Shown: positions 1 through 6,561 of the stretch, piece after piece
How positions within the stretch are numbered: the stretch's first letter is position 1
Layout: each line of letters begins with the position of its first letter
NCBI GenBank assembly: GCA_027717925.1
Contig: JALLON010000118.1
Coordinates: 1-8,479, forward strand
Reading direction: 5' to 3'
Source of the DNA: Acidobacteria bacterium AH-259-G07
GTDB lineage: Bacteria > Acidobacteriota > UBA6911 > RPQK01 > JADFOI01
Length of the DNA stretch: 8,479 nt
The notes under the pieces: model-generated
Told to the model about the DNA's origin: nothing
What the model saw: only the letters and a program-made list of their open reading frames with translations
The model's database searches: none
Made by a program: the position numbers and the translations under genes

Positions 1-87
1 CGCTAGCCCGCATTTCTCACGCCGGCTCGTGACGAAGCGGCGGAAGCGCCGATGCAGTAGAGCCGGTGTGAGAAATGCGGACTACCA
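1..87. repeat. Long inverted repeat with nested hairpin (REP/MITE-like)
   Basis: Bases 8-28 and 60-80 are reverse complements at 20 of 21 positions. The one exception (g21 against t67) would still form a G-U pair in RNA. The match continues imperfectly outward to bases 1 and 87 (GCTAGCG against ACTACCA, 4 of 7). The 31-base centre holds a second perfect hairpin, CGGCG (38-42), loop GAAG, CGCCG (47-51). A stem this long with an internal hairpin is typical of dispersed palindromic elements (REP-like sequences or MITEs). The left edge touches the window boundary, so the element may extend further. It overlaps an upstream in-frame ATG (75) of the next gene. Its function is unknown; copy number in the genome cannot be seen here. 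Confidence 0.85.
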
Positions 88-98
88 ACCTGTCGAAC

Positions 99-1355
99 AT
101 GGCAAAGGGAAAGAAAAACCTGCTGTCGACCATTGGTCCAGGGATCCTGGTTGCCGCCACTGGAGTTGGAGCGGGTGATTTGGCCACCGGCGCCTTTACT
201 GGAACAAAGTTAGGATTAGCGATCCTGTGGGCGGTTGTTTTAGGAGCGTTCTTCAAATTTGTGCTGAATGAAGGATTGACCCGCTGGCAATTGGCGACCG
301 GCGATACCTTACTTGAAGGGGCCATGAGCCGCTTTGGGCGTCCGGCCCAATATGGCTTTCTGGTTTATTTTCTGGCTTGGAGCTTTATGGTTGCAGCAGC
401 GCTGATGAGTGCCTGTGGTGTTGCTGCCCATGCAATTTTTCCCCTCTATCACGATCCATCGACAGGCAAAATCACCTACGGAATTGTTCTCAGTTTAATC
501 GGTGCGGCGTTGGTTCGTTTGGGCGGTTATCGACTGTTCGAAAAGGTAATGAATGTCTGTATTGGTTTGATGTTTGTCACTGTGGTAGTGACGGCCGTCC
601 TCTTGAAGCCAAGTTGGGGAAAACTGATGGCCGGGCTCTTATGGCCAACCATTCCCCAGTTCGGTGCTGGAGGGCTGGCCTGGACGATCGCGCTCATGGG
701 GGGTGTCGGTGGCACGGTAACGGTCCTATGTTACGGTTATTGGATCCGCGAGAAAGGACGATTCGATGACGATGACCTGCGAGTTTGCCGGATCGACCTG
801 GCCATCGCTTATGCGATGACAGCGCTCTTCGGTTTGGCTATGGTCGTGATCGGCAGCACCATTCAGGTTGAAGGCAGTGGGGCCACTCTGGTGATCAAAT
901 TGGCCGATAAGTTGGTTCAAGAAGTGGGTTTGATTGGTAAATGGGCTTTCCTGCTGGGAGCATGGGGAACGGTCTTTAGCAGCCTGCTCGGTGTTTGGCA
1001 GAGCGTTCCTTATCTCTTTGCTGATCTGTGGGGGATGATGCACGAAGGACAACTCTCCAAAAAGTGCTCCGTTGACACACACTCAAAATTTTACCGATGG
1101 TACCTATACGCCATCGCGACAATTCCAATGATTGGCCTGTGGGTCGGATTCGCCAACATGCAGAAACTTTATGCCATCGTCGGTGCCCTCTTTATTCCCG
1201 TGTTGGCGTTAACACTCTTGCTGTTGAATGGCCGAGCGAAGTGGGTCGGCGAACGCTACCGGAATCACCCACTGACATCGATCATCCTGATTGTTATTCT
1301 GCTCTTTTTCCTTGTGGTGGGTTGGTTGACGATTGGTAATGTACTCGGACTGTAG
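99..1355 (+). CDS. Divergent Nramp-family (SLC11-like) membrane transporter
   Basis: This is a polytopic inner-membrane protein of 418 residues with about 11 hydrophobic segments, matching the usual Nramp length. The start GPGILVAATGVGAGDLATGA (13-32) aligns with Nramp helix 1, and GGVGGTVTVLCYGYWIREKG (201-220) with helix 6. Canonical Nramp proteins are proton-coupled Mn/Fe importers using a DPGN motif in helix 1 and a Met-Pro-His motif in helix 6. Here DPGN reads GAGD and the MPH motif is absent, so the usual metal site is not conserved and the substrate cannot be inferred. I chose ATG 99 because the earlier in-frame ATG (75) lies inside the inverted-repeat arm and adds only MRTTNLSN. Neither start has a Shine-Dalgarno sequence. 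The gene stands alone and converges with the small gene at 1405. The family call is fairly safe; the substrate is open. Confidence 0.82.
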   Translation: MAKGKKNLLSTIGPGILVAATGVGAGDLATGAFTGTKLGLAILWAVVLGAFFKFVLNEGLTRWQLATGDTLLEGAMSRFGRPAQYGFLVYFLAWSFMVAAALMSACGVAAHAIFPLYHDPSTGKITYGIVLSLIGAALVRLGGYRLFEKVMNVCIGLMFVTVVVTAVLLKPSWGKLMAGLLWPTIPQFGAGGLAWTIALMGGVGGTVTVLCYGYWIREKGRFDDDDLRVCRIDLAIAYAMTALFGLAMVVIGSTIQVEGSGATLVIKLADKLVQEVGLIGKWAFLLGAWGTVFSSLLGVWQSVPYLFADLWGMMHEGQLSKKCSVDTHSKFYRWYLYAIATIPMIGLWVGFANMQKLYAIVGALFIPVLALTLLLLNGRAKWVGERYRNHPLTSIILIVILLFFLVVGWLTIGNVLGL

Positions 1356-1404
1356 CCAAGAGTGGCATCCTGGGGATGGACACAATCCAGGACAGACGGG
1401 TCGT

Positions 1405-1665
1405 CTAGTCCGGCGTCACCCTGAAAACTTCGTCGTGCTCGCGAGCGTGCTCGAGGATTTTCACTCCTATATCATCGCCCGGTCGCGCGACTTCGACCGA
1501 CTGGTTCTCGATCTGAATGGATTCCACGGGCTGGGTGAAGTCGCTGGTGTGCCCCTTGATGTGGATGGTGTCCCCGACTCTCAACTCCCCCTCCGTGATC
1601 CTCAACCCGGCCACCCCGATTTTGCCCCAGTAGTGAATAACAACACCGATCTTTTGCTCCGCCAT
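1405..1665 (-). CDS. Small stand-alone EF-Tu domain 2-like protein
   Basis: The product has 86 residues: MAEQKIGVVIHYWGKIGVAG, then LRITEGELRVGDTIHIKG, ending VEVARPGDDIGVKILEHARE. This pattern, an opening strand, a 'L..GELRVGDTI.I.G' turn, and 'A.PGDDIGVK.' near the end, is the beta-barrel domain 2 of translational GTPases such as EF-Tu. There is no GTPase domain: the P-loop, DxxG and NKxD motifs are all missing. Proteins of this size are found as free-standing 'translation elongation factor-like' proteins with no established role. Start ATG 1665 is supported by the Shine-Dalgarno sequence GGGAGGG (1671-1677), five bases upstream. The gene lies 117 bases downstream of the peptidase stop on the same strand. 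Co-transcription is possible but not shown, because base composition changes between them. Confidence 0.8.
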   Translation of the reverse strand: MAEQKIGVVIHYWGKIGVAGLRITEGELRVGDTIHIKGHTSDFTQPVESIQIENQSVEVARPGDDIGVKILEHAREHDEVFRVTPD

Positions 1666-1670
1666 GGTTA

Positions 1671-1677
1671 CCCTCCC
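1671..1677 (-). promoter_or_regulatory. Shine-Dalgarno of the EF-Tu-like gene
   Basis: On the minus strand GGGAGGG precedes ATG 1665 by five bases. It is one of only two strong ribosome binding sites before a gene in this window and fixes the start of the 86-residue protein. Confidence 0.7.
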
Positions 1678-1782
1678 AACCGCTTTGTTAATTGCTCTCG
1701 GCTCGGCACAGCCTGCTTATGCCGTGTAGTTTTATTCTAAACAAATTGGATCGACTGAGAAAGGTCAACCGAGAGCCTGAAA

Positions 1783-4227
1783 TCATCGCCCTGGGACAGA
1801 GGTGTAGTGCGCGGCCCGGAATAACCCGTCCGCCGCCTGCAGGATCTTCAGCCGCAGCCGCCTCGGATAGTGCGGCCGAGCGCTCAGGAAGCTCTCAACC
1901 GTGTTCGCCGCGCTCCGGCTGCGATGCCCGGACAGCGTCGTGCTGATCCAGCCCATCGGGAAGAAGATGTCGCCGGTGCGCTGGATCTCTTCCAGAAGCT
2001 CAAGGCTTGGCAGGATGTGCTTTTCCGACCGCTTCGCCCGCAGGGGGTGATGGAGCAGCGCGAGCCCCTCCAGTACCCACGGCTCGTGGCGCCGATTCTT
2101 TACGTCCCTCAGGCTCTGGAAGAATCCGTCGGGATCCTCCACGGCCCTGTGCACGAAGGCAAAGCGCTTACGGCGGTCGGGGTTCTGGATCCGCGCCGCC
2201 TGCATGTCCAAGAGCACCTTCGACCTACCGCGCAGTCCCAGCGCCAGCGCCGTCGCCATTTCGTCCTGCTCGGAGAACTTGAGGCCGGGGATCTTTAGCT
2301 CTCGAAGCCACACGCGCTTCATTTTCTCGACCCCCTCCGGCGACCGGACCAGATCGCGGTAGGCCTTGAAGTAGGTCGACTTGAGCGTCGGCGAGGCGGC
2401 CGCCTGTATCAGCTCCCAGACCTGCCACTCAAGCTCTGCGGGCGGATCAAGATAGCGCCGCGACAGCTCCCCCAACTTGCCGAGAATCAGTTGGACGTTC
2501 AACTCGACCGTCTCGGTCGCCAGCGCCTGCCGCGCCAGCGCGAGAAACTCCTGCGGCTGCATCCACCGCTCCAGCAGCGCGTCCCATAATGTTTCCCAGA
2601 TCACCCCCCGCGTCAGCGGGTCACGGATTGCCGCCCAGTTGTCCTTTATATAGAGTAAGCTGCGCTCATCCAGGACGAACAGGCCGTACCCGCGCCCCTT
2701 GCCGTTGGGCAGCACGAAGTCGGGGGCCGGCAGGCCCCGCGCCGCCGCCACCTCCACATCCGCCGCGTCCATCGTCACCGGTAGGGACGTCGACGGACCC
2801 AGCAGGACGTCCAGCCGCTGATTCCAAACACCGCCCAGCTGCTTCAAGAACAGCTGCTCGATCTTGCCGTCCTTAAGCGTCAGGCCCGTGGTGATCGTCG
2901 GCCACCCCGATTGGTAGACCCACATCCGGCTGAAGGCCTCGAGATCCACGTCGGTCTGGCGATCGAGGATCTCCACCAGCTGCACCCACGTGGCGTTAGC
3001 GAACGAGTAAGTCTTGAGATACTGGCCCAGCCCGTCGCGAAATGCCTCCTCGCCCGCCAGAAGCTCCATCTGCTTCAGCACCACGGCCGATTTCCGATAG
3101 ATCAGCGCCCCGTACAGCGTCCCCGCCTCCTGCAGGTTCTCCAGCTCCTGATGCAACGGATGCGTCCCCCGGCTTCGGTCGATCGCGTAGGCCGCCGGAT
3201 GGTGCGCCGTAAAAAACCGCAGGGCGTGATTGAGCTTGGGAAACGACGGGCGCACGATCTTGTCGGCCATGAAGCTGGCGAAGGACTCTTTGGTCCAGAC
3301 ATCGTCGAACCAGTTCATCGTCACCAGATCGCCAAACCACATGTGGGCCGTCTCGTGCGCGATCACCGACGCGCGCGCCAGCTTCTCTTCCTGCGTCGCC
3401 GACTCGTCCAGAAGCAGCGTCGAGGCGCGGTAGAAGATCGCCCCCGGGTGCTCCATCCCGCCGTAGGGGAACGGGGGGATCAGGACGAAATCGAACTTGC
3501 CCCACGGGTAGGGAATTTGCGTGTAGGCCTCGAGCCAGGCCAGCGCCGAGGCGTGCAGATCGAAGATGGTCGACGCATTGCGCTCGACCTTCCCCCTGTC
3601 GGTCTCGCGGTGGTACATCCGGAACAACCGGCCGTTTCGTTCCGCGGCAATCTCCTCGAACTTGCCGGCGACGAACGAGAAAAGGTAGGTGGGGATGGGC
3701 CGGGTCTCCGCGAACGTGATGCGCCGGCCCTGGCGCGCGCCGACGGCGCCGTTCGCGATCGCGACCCAGCCCTCCGGCACCTCCAAGGAGAGCTTAAACC
3801 GTGCCTTCAGGTTCGGCTGGTCGAAACAGGGGAGGGCGTGCGAGGCGCGGTCGGGCACAAAGAGGGTGTAGACGAACTCGTCCTGGCGATGAATCGACCC
3901 TTCGCCCGCGACAAACTCGATCCTGACCTCGCGGGTCGCCGCCAGGGTGATGTGGCCATCCGTGAACTCGTACGGCGCGCTGACCGCAAGGATGTGATCG
4001 GCCGGCTGATCGAAGTCCAGCACGACCGTGTCCTCGCCCTCCAGATCGAAGCGAACGGTGACCGTGCCCTCGATCCGCTCGCCGATCCGGAACTCCACCT
4101 GGTAGCGCACGTTCGAGATCGCTTCGGCGCGCCGCTCGGCCAGCCCCAGCGGCAGGCCGGGCGCGATCAGATCTTTGGTGGCCATGCTGCAGCCCGCCAG
4201 AAGAAGCGCGGCGAGTGCTCCTCGCAT
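1783..4227 (-). CDS. M1-family zinc aminopeptidase, predicted lipoprotein
   Basis: The product has 814 residues. It opens with MRGALAALLLAGCSM, a short signal peptide ending in a lipobox (LAGC, Cys13), so it should be lipid-anchored outside the cytoplasm. An N-terminal beta domain with the typical TRPIPTYLFSFVAGKF segment precedes the catalytic core. Exopeptidase motif GGMEHPG (256-262) is a variant of the usual GxMEN. Zinc site HETAH (291-295) is followed after 18 residues by Glu314 (TKESF), and the likely transition-state tyrosine is Tyr377 in IYRKSA. All catalytic residues are present. A helical C-terminal region follows, as in M1 enzymes that trim N-terminal residues from peptides. I prefer ATG 4227 over GTG 4284 because it starts the lipoprotein signal directly and has a promoter-like sequence just upstream. 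The gene is clearly more G+C rich than its neighbours. Confidence 0.93.
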   Translation of the reverse strand: MRGALAALLLAGCSMATKDLIAPGLPLGLAERRAEAISNVRYQVEFRIGERIEGTVTVRFDLEGEDTVVLDFDQPADHILAVSAPYEFTDGHITLAATREVRIEFVAGEGSIHRQDEFVYTLFVPDRASHALPCFDQPNLKARFKLSLEVPEGWVAIANGAVGARQGRRITFAETRPIPTYLFSFVAGKFEEIAAERNGRLFRMYHRETDRGKVERNASTIFDLHASALAWLEAYTQIPYPWGKFDFVLIPPFPYGGMEHPGAIFYRASTLLLDESATQEEKLARASVIAHETAHMWFGDLVTMNWFDDVWTKESFASFMADKIVRPSFPKLNHALRFFTAHHPAAYAIDRSRGTHPLHQELENLQEAGTLYGALIYRKSAVVLKQMELLAGEEAFRDGLGQYLKTYSFANATWVQLVEILDRQTDVDLEAFSRMWVYQSGWPTITTGLTLKDGKIEQLFLKQLGGVWNQRLDVLLGPSTSLPVTMDAADVEVAAARGLPAPDFVLPNGKGRGYGLFVLDERSLLYIKDNWAAIRDPLTRGVIWETLWDALLERWMQPQEFLALARQALATETVELNVQLILGKLGELSRRYLDPPAELEWQVWELIQAAASPTLKSTYFKAYRDLVRSPEGVEKMKRVWLRELKIPGLKFSEQDEMATALALGLRGRSKVLLDMQAARIQNPDRRKRFAFVHRAVEDPDGFFQSLRDVKNRRHEPWVLEGLALLHHPLRAKRSEKHILPSLELLEEIQRTGDIFFPMGWISTTLSGHRSRSAANTVESFLSARPHYPRRLRLKILQAADGLFRAAHYTSVPGR

Positions 4228-4236
4228 AAGGCCGCA

Positions 4237-4265
4237 AGCATAGCATGGAAATGATACGCTGCGAA
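4237..4265 (-). promoter_or_regulatory. Candidate promoter of the M1 peptidase gene
   Basis: Read on the minus strand, TTCGCA (4260-4265) is followed after exactly 17 bases by TATGCT (4237-4242), four of six matches to each consensus hexamer. TATGCT ends nine bases before ATG 4227, so transcription would begin at or almost at the start codon, consistent with the missing Shine-Dalgarno sequence. It overlaps a divergent TACGCT hexamer (4255-4260, +) serving the short reading frame at 4267. No experimental support is possible from sequence alone. Confidence 0.4.
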
Positions 4266-4266
4266 C

Positions 4267-4317
4267 ATGAAGGCACCCTCTCACCGCTACGTCATCCCGA
4301 TCGTCACCACGATTTGA
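4267..4317 (+). pseudogene. 16-codon stub of a divergent gene
   Basis: ATG 4267 opens MKAPSHRYVIPIVTTI and stops at TGA 4315. It is preceded by TACGCT (4255-4260) with a six-base gap, the same leaderless-type arrangement seen before other genes here. The codons are rich in G/C at the third position (GTC ATC CCG ATC GTC ACC ACG), like the peptidase gene, and the frame closes where the DNA becomes A+T richer. I read it as the 5' end of a gene once divergent from the peptidase and cut off by rearrangement. It could also be a short leader peptide or chance. I do not recognise the parent protein. Confidence 0.35.
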
Positions 4318-4374
4318 CAGAAATCACTTTCCCAGCCGATTCTAGCGCTCCCTGTTTTGACTGGCGCCTAAAGC

Positions 4375-5163
4375 TCACTCCTTGTTCCCTTTCGGACCAT
4401 CCACCGTGTGACGAAAAAGAATGGTGTTATCCAGTTCAAGGTCTTCCGTCCAAATAAAGCTGGCACCACTCCAGTCATATTCGGAAAAGTCTCTTGCATT
4501 GGGTCTTACCTGGGCTTGGGTGAAGACGGATGCTTTCGGCCAGGAGCTATCATCAAAATCAACGGCATACCAGTTGTCGGGGATATCTTCATAGACGACC
4601 TTCGGATTGGCCAGGTCTCCCTCCAGCGGCCCCCAAAAGACCTTCTTGGCTTTCCAGGTTCCATCCGTGACCGTTCCATCGCTGAATTTCAGGATGAATC
4701 CACCATCGCCAATCCGCGTATTGTTGTATTCAAGGCCCGTCTTGGGATCGGCATAATCCTTCGCTTTGACAGCGATGACCATGGGGTATTCTTGAACAAT
4801 ATCGACTGAAATCACGTTGTGAGGGATAAACTCGATAGAATCGACCGCGACGAGTTTTCCATTGATATACAACTCGAACCAATTGTCGGCGTAGATGTTC
4901 GCTCTCATGGTCGCAGGCCTGGGTCTGCCTCTCCTACCTCGGCGGCCCTGGTCCCGACCGCCGGGGCGGCGCGGTCGCTGTCCGCGTAGATCCTGGCCTC
5001 CGCCGGGCCGCGGTGGTCTTTGTCCCTGAAAACCCTGGCTCCCGCTGCCAGGTCGCTCTGGTGTTGCTCCTGGTTGCCCACCCCCTGTTCCCTCCGCTGG
5101 TGCCAGGTTGGCGGACAGCACCAGGCAGGCGATCATGTTGGCAGTGAGTATTATTTCCTTCAT
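4375..5163 (-). CDS. Secreted protein: Arg/Pro/Gly-rich linker plus predicted jelly-roll domain
   Basis: The product has 262 residues. An N-terminal signal peptide (MKEIILTANMIACLVLSANLAPA, probable cleavage near residue 23) predicts export. Residues 24-85 are low complexity, rich in Gly, Pro, Arg and Gln, with a 14-residue tandem repeat: GQRPPRPGGGQDLR (47-60) and GQRPRRPGGRDQGR (61-74). The remainder is a compact beta-rich domain: IYADNWFELYINGKLVA (90-106), then VDFDDSSWPKA and SGASFIWTEDLELDN. This resembles galactose-binding-like jelly-roll modules, where 'YINGK' and 'DFDDSSW' patterns are common. No catalytic motif is visible, so adhesion or carbohydrate binding is only an inference. 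Start ATG 5163 has AGGGGAA (5166-5172) as Shine-Dalgarno and a TATAAT hexamer upstream. It seems to be a single-gene unit. Confidence 0.8.
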   Translation of the reverse strand: MKEIILTANMIACLVLSANLAPAEGTGGGQPGATPERPGSGSQGFQGQRPPRPGGGQDLRGQRPRRPGGRDQGRRGRRGRPRPATMRANIYADNWFELYINGKLVAVDSIEFIPHNVISVDIVQEYPMVIAVKAKDYADPKTGLEYNNTRIGDGGFILKFSDGTVTDGTWKAKKVFWGPLEGDLANPKVVYEDIPDNWYAVDFDDSSWPKASVFTQAQVRPNARDFSEYDWSGASFIWTEDLELDNTILFRHTVDGPKGNKE

Positions 5164-5209
5164 AAGTTCCCCTTTTCCTTTAGTTGCCGCGATTTGATCT
5201 GATTCCTCG

Positions 5210-5215
5210 ATTATA
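5210..5215 (-). promoter_or_regulatory. -10 hexamer (TATAAT) of the secreted-protein gene
   Basis: The minus strand carries a perfect TATAAT about 46 bases before ATG 5163, which leaves room for a leader of roughly 40 bases containing the Shine-Dalgarno sequence. I see no good TTGACA-like hexamer at 16-18 bases upstream, so only the -10 element is supported. Confidence 0.45.
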
Positions 5216-5386
5216 GATCGTCTTAGCTCTCTTTACTTACATCGCAGCCGATTTTTGCTAGAAATTCCTACCATCAGCCGAGGCCCACAATGAAATGCCC
5301 AAACCGTGGCTCACACAGCCCTCCTTCAGCCTTGCGCCTACCCAAAAGACGCTTGCTCTGAGCACTCCGGATACAATCCTTAATGC

Positions 5387-5400
5387 TATACTGCGCTCCG
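5387..5400 (+). promoter_or_regulatory. -10 hexamer and leaderless start region of the GNAT gene
   Basis: TATACT (5387-5392) ends eight bases before ATG 5401. No Shine-Dalgarno sequence and no -35 hexamer are evident. The string TATACTGCGCTCCGATG is nearly repeated before mntA (6665-6679), which argues that it is a functional start signal. Confidence 0.45.
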
Positions 5401-5835
5401 ATGATAGCCGATCTGAGGATCGAGTACCTGGCAGACCACCCGGAGCTTCTTCCGCACATTGCACGATGGCAGTATGGGGAGTGGGGTCATCTGAACCCGG
5501 GCGATTCCATTGAGCGACGCATCCGGACGCTTCAGGGTCACCTCAATCGAGACTGTATTCCAATAACCCTTGTGGCGCTTCTTGATTCCGTTGCTGTTGG
5601 ATCGGCGCTCGTGCGCCGTGTTGTCGACGAGGCTTACCGGCTGAAAATAAGCCCGATCTTTCTATTTACCTGGGACCAGGAAAGCCTCTATGGGAGTTTA
5701 GGGTGGCGTGTCAGAGAGCGGACGCGGTCGGGGAAGTCCGAAATCGCCATCATGGAAATTACTCCGAAAGAGGAAATCGGCCTAACCCCAGATGGGATCT
5801 CCACCAACTTCGTGGAAGGTACCGGAACAAGCTGA
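5401..5835 (+). CDS. GNAT acetyltransferase with probable internal deletion (likely inactive)
   Basis: The product has 144 residues. The N-terminal half (IEYLADHPELLPHIARWQYG, LNPGDSIERRI, ITLVALLDSVAVGS) and the C-terminal half (SALVRRVVDEAYRLKISPIF, LFTWDQESLYGSLGWRVRER) both match one GNAT subfamily. The central part is missing, however. From my memory of the family, about 35 residues should lie between 'VALxDxxxVGSAsLV' and 'GxGSALVRRVVDEA', including the strand 'LASVYVAPEHRGRGIG' that binds the acetyl-CoA pyrophosphate. Here VG is followed directly by SALVRR (residues 66-73). An in-frame deletion between the two GSA triplets explains this, and the product is probably inactive. A tail of about 24 residues after IAIMEI is also unusual. 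ATG 5401 is preferred over ATG 5383, which overlaps the -10 hexamer. It converges with deoC nine bases away. Confidence 0.72.
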   Translation: MIADLRIEYLADHPELLPHIARWQYGEWGHLNPGDSIERRIRTLQGHLNRDCIPITLVALLDSVAVGSALVRRVVDEAYRLKISPIFLFTWDQESLYGSLGWRVRERTRSGKSEIAIMEITPKEEIGLTPDGISTNFVEGTGTS

Positions 5836-5844
5836 GCACAGATC

Positions 5845-6555
5845 TTAGCATGGGTAAGACGCAAACTTACTAAATTGCGCTTTCATTTCTTGTGGCAGCG
5901 CGTGAAAAGCCGAAATGAACTGCTCGGTGCGACTCGAACCAAAACGGCGCGCGCCGGCCTTCAGATACTCCAGAATGTGTTCAATCTTCGTGAGTCCTCC
6001 CGCCGCCTTTACTAGGCACTTCCCTTTTACTGCCTCAACCATTAATTGGACATCCTCCAGTGTAGCCCCCCCACCTGTATAAGCAGTCGATGTTTTCACA
6101 AAGTGGGCGCCAGCCTTTACAATCCATTGGCAGGCTCGTCGTTTTTCATCGTCACTTAGCAAGGAGTTCTCGGTGATGACTTTCACGATAGCACCATGGG
6201 CCGCCCTGACCACGCCTTCGATGTCTCTGATAAAGATGTTCTCTTCTCGATTTTTCAAGGCAGGAATGTTCATGACCATGTCGATTTCTTGTGCTCCCAG
6301 ATCCAGAACTCGTTTGGCCTGATATTCTTTCATGGAAGGCGTTTCGTTTCCGTGCGGGAAACCTACCACAGTTCCCAGAAGCACGTCCGAATTCTTGAGC
6401 ATTTCTGCAGCGAACCGGATGTAGTGTGGTTGAACGGTCAAAGTCGCAGTACCCAATTGAACCGCAGTCTCAGCAAATTGGCGCACTTCTTCGTGAGTGG
6501 CATCAGGTCGAAGGATTGAATGGTCAAACAGTTTGGCGAAGCTTGGAACTTTCAT
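5845..6555 (-). CDS. deoC: Deoxyribose-phosphate aldolase
   Basis: The product has 236 residues, the usual length for bacterial short-form DeoC. It is a cytoplasmic class I aldolase that splits 2-deoxyribose-5-phosphate into acetaldehyde and glyceraldehyde-3-phosphate. Recognisable motifs are FDHSILRPDAT (10-20), GTVVGFPHG (61-69), EIDMVMNI (90-97), VKVITE (124-129), HFVKTSTAYTGGGAT (151-165) and VKAAGGLTK (182-190). By alignment with the E. coli enzyme, Lys154 forms the Schiff base, and Asp92 and Lys183 complete the active site. The C-terminal GARRFGSSR (201-209) is the phosphate-binding loop. Where the family usually has a V-C-V-x-P strand, this protein reads LTVQP (39-43), lacking the cysteine. 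ATG 6555 has no Shine-Dalgarno sequence but a promoter-like pair just upstream. It may help degrade deoxynucleosides or a sugar taken up by the neighbouring transporter. Confidence 0.93.
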   Translation of the reverse strand: MKVPSFAKLFDHSILRPDATHEEVRQFAETAVQLGTATLTVQPHYIRFAAEMLKNSDVLLGTVVGFPHGNETPSMKEYQAKRVLDLGAQEIDMVMNIPALKNREENIFIRDIEGVVRAAHGAIVKVITENSLLSDDEKRRACQWIVKAGAHFVKTSTAYTGGGATLEDVQLMVEAVKGKCLVKAAGGLTKIEHILEYLKAGARRFGSSRTEQFISAFHALPQEMKAQFSKFASYPC

Positions 6556-6561
6556 ATCGAG

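Noticed and set aside
1368..1410. Two small inverted repeats (TCCTGG/CCAGGA and AGAC-gggtc-GTCT) between the converging Nramp-like and EF-Tu-like genes
   Set aside because: The stems are short, no T tract follows on either strand, and the second overlaps a stop codon. They are not convincing as terminators.
1704..1735. CGGCA/TGCCG hairpin followed by a T-rich run on the plus strand
   Set aside because: The stem has only five pairs with an 11-base loop, and no plus-strand gene ends nearby; the closest ends 350 bases earlier.
2911..4254. A 447-codon open frame on the plus strand
   Set aside because: It is fully antisense to the M1 peptidase, which has all its catalytic motifs. Long antisense frames are expected in G+C-rich coding DNA, and its translation is a low-complexity Arg/Val/Leu-rich sequence with no recognisable domain.
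4314..4319. TTGACA on the plus strand, a perfect -35 hexamer
   Set aside because: The expected -10 position (around 4337-4342) reads CGATTC, and the DNA downstream is occupied by a minus-strand gene. It is probably chance.
4408..4809. A 133-codon plus-strand open frame
   Set aside because: It lies opposite the secreted protein gene, which has a signal peptide, a Shine-Dalgarno sequence and a recognisable domain. The plus-strand frame has none of these.
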